From contig CBFFRQ010000052.1 in assembly GCA_965644315.1 (NCBI GenBank), positions 186,001-250,000 on the forward strand: 64,000 nt of DNA. The letters are read 5' to 3'. This DNA is from Caecitellus pseudoparvulus. Lineage: Eukaryota; Bigyra: Bicosoecida. Below the pieces are notes generated by a model that saw only the letters and a program-made list of their open reading frames with translations, was not told where the DNA came from and ran no database searches. This document shows, one piece after another, positions 19,211-28,300 of this stretch (its first letter is position 1; every line of letters starts with the position of its first letter). Position numbers and translations under genes: made by a program.

Positions 19211-22010
19211 ATGAAGTTGACACGATACCTCACCCCTGCGCTGCCCAGCTTGCCGGCTGCACCACGCCGCTGCCGTGTGAGGCCGGACTGCGGAGAAGCG
19301 CCGGGAGCGGTTTTCGGCTGCTTTCCACTGGCCATTTGAACCCCCACCAGGGCCAACTGCGAGGCCTGCCCTGCGCCCGACCAAGGGGCCTAAGGAAACC
19401 AAGCGCCCTGTGCCAACCATGCAGGCCTTTGAGTGTGCAGTGCGGTGCCTGCAGGCGCTGGCGGAAGTAGAGGAGGCCTGGTGGCGCACTGAGGTGTTGG
19501 CTGTCGCCGATGGCATGGCCAGGGATGCCGTGCACGCGCCGCCGTCCAAGCCTCGCACGGCATCTCAAATGGACCATCGTCACGGGCTGAGGGGCATGAA
19601 GCGGCGGCGCACGGCGGGCGTCCTGCACCTGCCCTTGTCCACTGTTCCTACACGCCCTGCGGCCAGTGCAACTGGCCAGGCGGCGGCGGCGGCCAGCAGC
19701 AGCAGGAGCAGGCGCAGCCGGAGTACAAGAGACACGGCAGAGACCAAAGACACACCCCAACAGGCAGTGCAGAGCGTCAACCTTCGGGGCGGCGGCGATC
19801 CAGTGCGCTACTCTGCATTGGTTGCGTTGCTGACTGCTGCCCGGCAAGCTGCACGCTCAGGAAACGCAGCGGTGGCGGGAGAAGGCAAACGCCTGCTGCA
19901 GAGCTTGGACCACGGCCTGGACTTGGAGGTGGGGGAAAAATCAGGCATTCCCATCATGTCAGCACCCGATGCAGCGGGTATGGAGCAGGTTGTAGGCGCG
20001 TTGCGCCGTGAGCTCCTGGGCGGCACGCAGCCATCACCAGCGGCTTCACCGCACCGCGGGTCACCAGGGACTCCGGCGCCGCCAACGCCCTCGACACCTG
20101 ATGAAGTGACGGCTGTGGAGGTGCCACCCCACGTCCTAGCCTCAAGCACAAGTGAGGGCCGCCTGAACCGGGCCGTGCAGGCCGCACTCGTGACCATGCC
20201 CCTGACCTGCGTGGAGGTGGTGGCGGGCGTGAACCCCTTGACACTGCCTGCCGGTGTGCGCTCAGCGGCCCGTCGTGCCCGGGATCTCACAGGGTCCGTG
20301 TTGGACCCCGACACTCTGGCTGTAGTGCGGGAGGTGCTTGCCGACGCCCCCTTTGCTTCCGCCCTCCTGCTGGTGCTGCCGCTGCTGCCGCTGCCCTGGC
20401 AAGGCCCTGTGGCGGCGGTGATGCAGCAGGAGGAGGCCGCCAAGACCAGCCGGCGACAGGGAACGCCTTCCACGACCCCCCTGGACATCGGCCGCGGCCT
20501 CTGCGACGCGCTCATGTGCTTGGGTATCGAGGAGCAGGGGTGGCAGGGCCTGTACAACCGCATACTCCTGGCCTCGGCAGCTGACAAGTGGGCGGCAGGC
20601 ACCGCTGGCATGCCGGAGCAGCCTCAGCTGTACCAGCAGCTGCTGTCCGTGCCTTGGCCCGCCGTCAGAGACCTGGGCACGACCCTGCTGCGGGGCATGT
20701 CAGAGGTGCTGACTCACACACGGTACCCACCCCCTGCCATCACCGCCGCACAGTGGCGCAAATGCCACGCCAAGCTGGAGCTGCAGGCTGCTGCTGGCCA
20801 ACACCTGTTGCAAGTCACAGAGGAGGGCAACGAGCTGCACTGCACCTCGGGCGTGCCCTCCCCTTCAGCGCTGCGCAGCGCTGTGCAGGGCGCTGCGCAC
20901 ACCCTCACCCTGCGCATGTCGGTGCTGCACAGTCTGGCTGCGCTCATGGCGCCGGCGCTGGAGGTGGGCTACCAAGACAACGGCGTCAGCGCGACGGCGC
21001 CACTGGACGTCATCAACGAGCGGCGTGCCGCGATGCTGGCAGAGCTGCGGGAGCAGGTCGTGCCACGTCTCGTTCGAGCGTGCACACGGAAGGGTGGCGC
21101 CACCTTCGGGTGGCTGGCGCGGCAGCAGCTGTTGCAGCGGGAGCTAGAGGCAGGTGGCGGGGTGTGGCTGGGGCCAGGCATCACACCCAGCTTGCTGCGC
21201 CTACCAGGAGGGGGCGAGCTGGTGTACCCGGGTGATGTGTGGGTGCTGCTGGGTGTGGCACGGTATGGTGTGGGGGCGTGGCATCGGGTGATGGCAGACC
21301 CTGTCCTGGGGTGTGTCTGGCGCCCCGCGCCCACTGTGCACCTGCTGCCCACCAAGCACTCCGTGTGCGTCCTGGGCAAGCTGGGCGAAGACCCCATGCC
21401 CGGCGAGACGAGTCTGGAGCTCCCCATGCATACGGAGGCGGTGGGGCCCGCCTTTGGCAGCCTGCCTGCCCGAGTGCACGCCGTGCTCTGGTCGGCCGTT
21501 GCCCACGCCGCTGATGCAGTGGTGCGCGCCAGTGCCGCCTCCAAGAGCGGCCCGCCTGTGCCCAGGTTCCTGTCCCCCCAGGACATTGTGCCCCACCCTT
21601 CCAAGCCGCAGTGGGTGCCGTGGTCGGAAGCCATGAAGGCGTTGTCGGGTCGGTTGGCGGCGCTGCGGGAGCAGTGGTCCCGCACCGTCGGCAAGATGGC
21701 GTCGGAAGGCTTGGACACGTCGGACCTGGCCATCATGGAAGAGGGCGTGATGCCCACTACCGCGAACAGCCCCCGCTACATGGCCTGTGTGGCGCGGGGC
21801 GGCGAGGCAGCGGCCAAGCTGCATGACTCCCTCTGCCACACCTGCCAGAGCATCAGCGAAGTTCAGCGCTGTGTGCACGACCAACGCCAAGGCCTGCACT
21901 TGCTGCACCGCCTGCGGGAGGCGAGGGAGGCGCGTGTGGTGAGGGAGGGCGGGCCACCGCCACCCTCGCCGCCGCCGGGCGCCATTCCCGCTGATTACCT
22001 CGGCCCTTGA
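19211..22010 (+). CDS. Orphan nuclear-type protein with SANT-like segment
   Basis: Exon 1 (19211-19274) and exon 2 (19351-22010) join in phase to give 907 residues; the upstream exon is inferred from an open junction and could be wrong. The first about 60 residues are basic (TKGPKETKRPVP). A Ser/Arg-rich stretch and a Pro-rich stretch follow. The one suggestive block is DVWVLLGVARYGVGAWHRVMADP near residue 640, which resembles the SANT/SLIDE helices of CHD-type chromatin remodellers (LLLGV-KYG-G-W--I--DP-LG). There is no helicase. The rest is helical and of unknown type. A chromatin or DNA-repeat-binding role is a reasonable guess and nothing more. AATGCA follows the stop by 10 bases. Confidence 0.5.
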
Positions 22011-22019
22011 GCACGCACC

Positions 22020-22025
22020 AATGCA
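22020..22025 (+). terminator. Candidate 3'-end element AATGCA (SANT-like gene)
   Basis: AATGCA begins 10 bases after the stop of the SANT-like gene, in the 266-base gap before the CG-1 gene. Confidence 0.4.
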
Positions 22026-22276
22026 GATCACGGCACACATTTCCATTGTGGGACACCCGACTTGTGGGCCCCGCCTGCTAGCTTTGGGTGCTTACAGCAG
22101 GCGAGGCGTAGTCGCGCCAGCGGCAACCACCTCGCGCTGCCCCGAACACGCCCTGCTTGGGCCAGGCGTGTCACGCTGCTGTGTTGCGCCCGACCACGCC
22201 GCAGTCAGCGTGCACCAGCACCTGGAGGAAGCGCGCAGAGCGCTGCTAGAGGAGCGTCTTCATACCTGGCCTGGTC

Positions 22277-25200
22277 ATGGCAGCTGACAAGGACAGTGGC
22301 GGCGCCCTGTCTCTGCAGGCGGCGCTGGATTTGCGGGATGCAGGTGAGCCACGTTTCTTGCTTGCCAGGCCTTTGTGCTGTGGCGCCAGCGCCGCCCCTG
22401 CTGCCTGTTCGCGCCGGCAAGCCACGTGCATGGCTCCACCTTCCCCTCCCAGCTTCTGATGTCATCCTGCACATGCGCGAGTCGGCTGTAGTGAGCAGCC
22501 CCGACACGGCGCCAATCGAGCAGCCAGCTGGACTGCCCCACGAAGCAGCTCAAATCCTGGCGGCGGCAAAGTGCGTGTGCAGCTTGAAGCGCCGCCTCCC
22601 GTCTGCGAGTCGGTGACGACAGGGACGGAAGGGGTCTGCTGCGTGGCCTGCCTGGGCGCTGTGCAAGTGCTGCTTGCGCTTGCTTTGCACGGTTGCCCTG
22701 CTTCCCTGTGCTCAGATCGCGGTGGCTCAAGCCAGACGAATACTTGACCCTGTTCACGCATGCTGAGAAGTTTTCCGTGTTTGACACGCAGCCCAAGTTC
22801 ATCTACATCAAACCCGTCTCCTGCGTGTACTTCATTCGGTGCAACGCCCTCGAATTCCCACGGTGAGTCCCCGGCGTGTTGAGGGGAGCGGAAATGGCTG
22901 GAGCCGCACAGCGGCCGGAAGGCGTGGTGGGTTTCTTCTGGCGCCTCCGCTCCTAGAGAGCAAGCGTGCAGCCACTGACGGCCGTCGCTCTCCCCCAGCC
23001 ACTGCCGGCCACTGCCACGCCCTGCGGTGTCTGCGCGGGGCGGCAGGGCGGGGCACAGCCTGCGGCGTGTTCAGCCCACCACGCCCACGCCCACACCCCT
23101 CCCCCCTTCCCAGGCAAACGTTTGAGAAGAACGTGAACTGGAAACAGACGGGGGGCCGGCCGACGGCAGTGCCAAAGGCCATGCACACCCGCCCCGAGAA
23201 ACCCCTCATCCTGTACTACAACGGCTCGGGGCGGGTGGGCGGCGACAAGGCCTGGGCCTTGCACGGCACGTTTGTCATTGACAAGCACACGGGCCTGCAG
23301 GACTTCTCCAACATTGACAAGAATGCCGACGACAAAGGGTACCTCACCGGCCTCATGCTGGTGCAGGTGTTGGACACGGCGGCTGCCAAGGAGAGCAAGG
23401 CCGTCACCAACAAGGCCGCACCCATGCGCAAGGCTGGGGTGCGCTCCAAGGCAGGCGGCGCCCGCAAGGCCCGCCCCGTCGCGACGCGTGGCACCAAGCG
23501 GGAGCGCCAGGACTTCACCGACGCGTCACTGGGCAGCCTGTACCCCTTGTCCCTGCCCGGCTCGGCCCCCCCCAGCATGGGCGGGCTGCCGGGCATGTCC
23601 ATGGGCCTGCACGCCATGTCTGCTCCGCACTCCATGCCCTACATCAACCCCGTCACGGTGGCCACGCAGGGCGGCGGCAGCACCAGCATGCCCCTGGGCG
23701 CCATCATGACGCCCTCCATCCTCTCCTCAGCAGGCAGCAGCTTCTACCCCGACCGCAGCATGGGACAGGCCGACACTGCCGCTGCCGCCGCCCAGCTAAC
23801 AGCCCTCAACTCCGACCGCAAGTTGGGCATGGGCAGCATGAATGTGCCAGGCATGGGCAGCATGGGCATGTTGCACACGGGGCGTGTGGGGGGCGGCGGG
23901 GTGCCCAGCTCATTCTCCGCCGGCCCGGCCGTCGGCACGGGCATGCCGCCGCCGCCGCCGCCCGCCATGCCCCTGGGCCCCGTCGGCATGTCCAGGGGAC
24001 CCAGTGGCATCCACCAGCCGTCAGATGGGGACGGCCCTGCCGCAAGCGTGGGCCTGACCACCTCCGCCTCCTCAGAGGCGCTCCACGCGCAGATGGCGCG
24101 TGAGTTCCCCATGCTGCCGGCGGGCACCTCCTCTGCCGGCACCGGCGCGGGTGACGACATGGACGACAGCATGGACGCCGGGGAGCTCCCGCCCATGCCC
24201 TCTTCATCGGAGCTGCAGCCCCAGCCGGCCACCTCCGTGGGGGGCTTGCCCGCCGGCGGCCTGCCTGGGCCTGCTGCGGGGCGGGGCGCCCCCTCTGCCC
24301 GCGCCCTGTCCTCCCCCCCCAAACGCCGCCGGCAAGACCTGCTCACCGGCACGACGCCGGCACGCGGTGCGGATGGCGCGGGCTTGTCGGCGCCCGAGAT
24401 CCTCCTGCCCATGTCCGTGGGGGGCGTGCACGCTGGGTCAAGGGCAGGGCTGTCCCTGGCCCCGCCAGGGGTGAGCGGAGGCCTGCACGGCCCTGGTGGC
24501 ATCACGCCAGCTGGCAGTGTCGAGGGGGCAGCTGCCGCCCTCACCTCGCTGCAGGCCATCCGGGTGGCAGACCTGCAGCCCAGCACCTCCCCGTCCTCAG
24601 CGCCCGGCGTCCTGGACAGCCCGCCCTCCAAGCTGCGCCGGGGGATGCACGGCAACTCTGCTGACCTGCAGGACGCCATCGGCTTGCACATGGACAGCAT
24701 GCCGCCCCCCACAGCCTCTGGCATCCCGGGGGGCGTGCTGCCGCCCCACCCCTCGCACTCCGGCACCGACCTGGTGACGGGGCAGGGGGACGGCGGGGAC
24801 CTCACCTCGGGGGAGGGTGAGGGGGAGTGGAGCGTGCCGTCTGTCAGCAGCATCAGCGGCGGCGTCAGCTCCACTGCCGCCACCGCTGCTGCCTCCACCA
24901 CGTCAGACGTCTTCGTGGCGGCGGCGATGGTGCCAGGCCTCGCCCTGCCTGCGCAGGTAGGGGCGCCGCCCTTCCTGCTGGGCAGCGGGCTCCCCGGCAA
25001 ACCCGAGGATGATCACAAGGAGGGGAAGGACGAGGCGCCCCTGCCGCTGTCGGTGGGCTTGGCGGCGTTGATGGTTGCAGCCGGGCTGCCGTCGGCGCTG
25101 CCGGCACTGCACCCCACCCGCACCAGCAGCAACCCACCCACACCCACTGCCGAGTCTGCAGCGGAGAGCGCACGTACCCTGCCACACCTGGACTCTCCAC

Positions 25201-25313
25201 AGGTGGACTGTGAGGAGGAGGGGATGCCAGTGGTCTTACCAAGCGACGCGGGTGAAGCGGATGAGGGCGATTGTGCCCTCGCGGTTCGGGAGGGCCGTGA
25301 CGAGGAAGGGTGA
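22277..25313 (+). CDS. CG-1 domain protein, CAMTA-like, lacking the usual C-terminal domains
   Basis: Four exons (22277-22343, 22453-22570, 22716-22862 and 23114-25313) join in phase into 843 residues. The assembled N-terminal part reads ILAAAKSRWLKPDEYLTLF, matching the start of the CG-1 DNA-binding domain of calmodulin-binding transcription activators. It continues through VYFIRCNALEFPRQTFEKNVNW (the LYLFDRK--R-FRKDG--W position), the LILYYN strand and the WALHG end. The basic KKKDGK core is replaced, so the domain is divergent. After about residue 190 comes a basic patch (KRERQDF) and then Gly/Pro/Met/Ser-rich, probably disordered, sequence. I see no TIG/IPT domain, ankyrin repeats or IQ motifs, so calmodulin binding is not supported. 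It is probably a transcription factor, with AATGCA 5 bases after its stop. Confidence 0.6.
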
Positions 25314-25318
25314 ATTTG

Positions 25319-25325
25319 AATGCAT
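25319..25325. terminator. Shared candidate 3'-end element AATGCAT between convergent genes
   Basis: The 23 bases between the convergent CG-1 and acetyltransferase genes contain AATGCATC. It reads AATGCAT on the plus strand and GATGCATT on the minus strand, so ATGCAT is available to both transcripts. Confidence 0.4.
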
Positions 25326-25336
25326 CTGCTGACGCC

Positions 25337-28300
25337 TCAGTCCTCCACTTCCTGCACAGTGGGCGTTGGCGCGTAGGCAGGGATGGAGGGGTTGTGCAGG
25401 TGCCACAGGATCATCATGCTGCTGTGCTTGGCACGGGGCAGTGTGTCGAACTGGAAGTTGTGGCTCTGGCAGAAGCGGATGAAGCCTTGGCGGGTGTTGA
25501 AGAAGTCACAGGAGAGGGGGGTGGCTGTCGGTGCCCCCTGGCAGCCGCCAGCACCCCGCTTGCCAGCGCCGGCGCGCCCCCTGCGGCGCCTGCCGCTACC
25601 CCTGGCCCCTGCTGGGCCTGCCTCGGCATGCTCCCGCGCATCTGCGTCGGCGGGCCCGTCACCAGCCTCAGGCACCGCTGGGCCAGCGCTGGTGGAGCTT
25701 GGCTGCACTGGAAATTGAGGGTGCACTGAGCTGGGCCGGGAGGGCGGCTGCAGCAGGTGCACAACGAACATCTCCTTGCCCATCTCCTTAATGCGTTCGT
25801 GCATCATGCCCAGCAGATCGGGCGCCACTTCCTCCTCCTCCACCTCCTCCTCCTTATCGTCGCCGGGACTGGGCTTGTCTGTCGCCTGTGTCGAGGACAC
25901 GGGGCGAGGCAGCCCCCCCGACCGGCGGATCTGGTTCGCAGCCTCCAGCAGGGCAGCAGTGGCACCCTTCATGACGAGGGAGTGAGGAAGCAGCCCCACC
26001 ACCCGCCCCAGGTGCTCCTGCAGGTCGGAAATGGCAGGGGCGGGGGCGGCTGGGCCAGGGGAGTGGCGGCTGGGCGCGGCAGGGGAGGTCAGGGAGCCGC
26101 CACTGGCACCGCCGCTTGCCTTGCGACTGGCGGCTCGCCAGGCCGCCAGCACCGACTGCACGTCCACCTCGCGCATGCTGGACATGGCGCCCTGCACGAG
26201 GGTGTCCATGTCCCCGCCCTCAGTCAAGGCGTGGGCGATGTCCGCCACCTCGCTGGCGGCGGCGCCGGACGGCAGGCTGCCGCCGGACATCGTGCTCAGA
26301 GCAGCGGCGGCGTACGAGCCAGGCGTCTTGCGCTCGTGCCTGCTGGAGGAGGAGGCGTCGCTGACCACGGAGGAGGCGCGGGCACGCTTGGGCGCGGGGG
26401 GGGTGCTGTTGCCGCCAGGCCCGTCCTCCCCGCCCTCACTGCCCGCCGCCTGCCCGTCAGCGCCCTCCCACCCCAGCAGCTTGGAGAACATGGACCCCGT
26501 CGCGCTCATGAGGCTCTCATACAGAGGCGAGTGCTGCCGGGCAGTTTCTGCTGCAGCTGCCTTGCGGGCATCTGTCTTGGCTTCTGCCATGATGGGCAGT
26601 GGTGGCGCTGGCCCTGCGCTGCGAGTGGCCACTGGCTCGCGCTTGGTGATGGCACGGGGGCGCTTGGTGCCGCCGCTGGCCCGACTGCTGCCGCTACGCT
26701 TGCGCAGGGCAGACGCTGCTGGCGGCGGCTTGCCAGCAGCCACGGCCTCTGCTCTGGCTGCCTCCAGGCGAGCTGCTGCAGCGGCCGCAGCCGCGGCAGC
26801 AGCTCCCACCAGGGGCTTTCGCGGCTTGCTCCCAGCAGGGCGCTTGGAGGACTTCTTTTTCCTCTTCTTGCGGTCACTGTCTGCGGCTTTGGCCTTGGCC
26901 TTGGCCTTAGCCTTGGCGGCTGCGCTGCTCTTCTTGATGCCCTTCTTGCCCACCTCCCGGGCGAGGCGCTCCAGCTCGGTGCACCAGAAGTCGCCTGGCA
27001 TGACGGGGGGCAGCCCAGTGTCCTGGCGCAGGGTGCCGTCCTCCTCGAAGTGCTCCTCATGCAGGGCGGTCACGCCCTGAATGACGCCTCTGCACGCCGC
27101 ACTGCCCAGCATCGTCTCGTACCACTCACGCAGGCGCTCCTTGCCAGGCGTGCGCTGGGAGGGGGGGTGTCTGTGGAAGATGTAGCCCTCCCCCCGCTGC
27201 GGTGGGCAGGCCCAAATGTAAGCTTTGTCAAAGCCCCGCGCCTTGCAGTCGGCCAGGTACGCCACGAGCAGCTCGTGGTACACCGGCGTACGGGCACGGT
27301 TTGGGCGCAGGTACCGCACAGAGTCCAGGTACGCCACGTAAGCGGTGTTGGTGTTGGGGGCCGGCGCCGTGGGGCCGTACTCCTGCAGGTACACGGCGAA
27401 GACCAGGACGTCCACGCCATCAATGCGCTGGAACATCAGCACGACGCGCTGGTGGTAGGGATACTTTTCAGCATACTGGTGCAGGGCGGTGGGGCGGGGC
27501 GGTGAGGCGGCGTCCCCTCCCCCTCGCTCCTCCAGGGACGCGATGTGGTCTGCGAGGGCCTTCTCCGTGACGTCCTTGGCCAGGCTCCGCACAGCCCGCG
27601 CAGAGGTGATGGCAGCCTTGACCAAGGTGGCCATCTCGGCATTGGCGGCGCGTGGTTGGGTGGCGTTGCGGATGAGCTGCTCGTCGGCGATGCGCAGAGC
27701 GTCCTCCTCCGCCGCTGCGACGAAGGAGGAGGACTCACCGGCAGACTGCGAGAACAGCGTGCGCTTGAGCGTGGCGGGGGGCGGGGGCGGGTCCCTGTAC
27801 AGCACCCGCACGTCGTCAGGCAGGGTGTGGCTGAGAGGGACGTTGGACACCTCCCGCACCACCACGGACGTCGCGAGGCGGTTGGACCCCGTCAGCTTCC
27901 ACAGGCGGTCTCGCACGCGCTTCTGCATGGCCTCGCTGAGGGGTGTCGTGGGCAGAGCAGATGCGGGGCGGAAGGTTGTGCCGGTGCCGCTTGCGCCAGT
28001 CTCGTTGTTGGGCCCTGCTGGCGTGCTGGCTGGTGCGGGGGCTGGGGCGGCAGCGCCCCCCAGCGGCATGTCAGCACAGGACACGCCCAGCGTCTCGGCA
28101 GGCACCAAGGTGACGTCCTTCACCGTGTTCAGGCCGTAGGCAGGTGCCAGGCCATCTGTGCGCACAGCCAGGGACACTCGCCGTCCACCCGCCCCGGCGG
28201 CGGACAGGAAGGCTGTGCTGGGCCCTGCGCCGCCGCTGTCAGCGCCTGGGATGGCACCCGCCGCCATCATGGACGGCGTGACTGCAGGCAAGCCGCCGCC

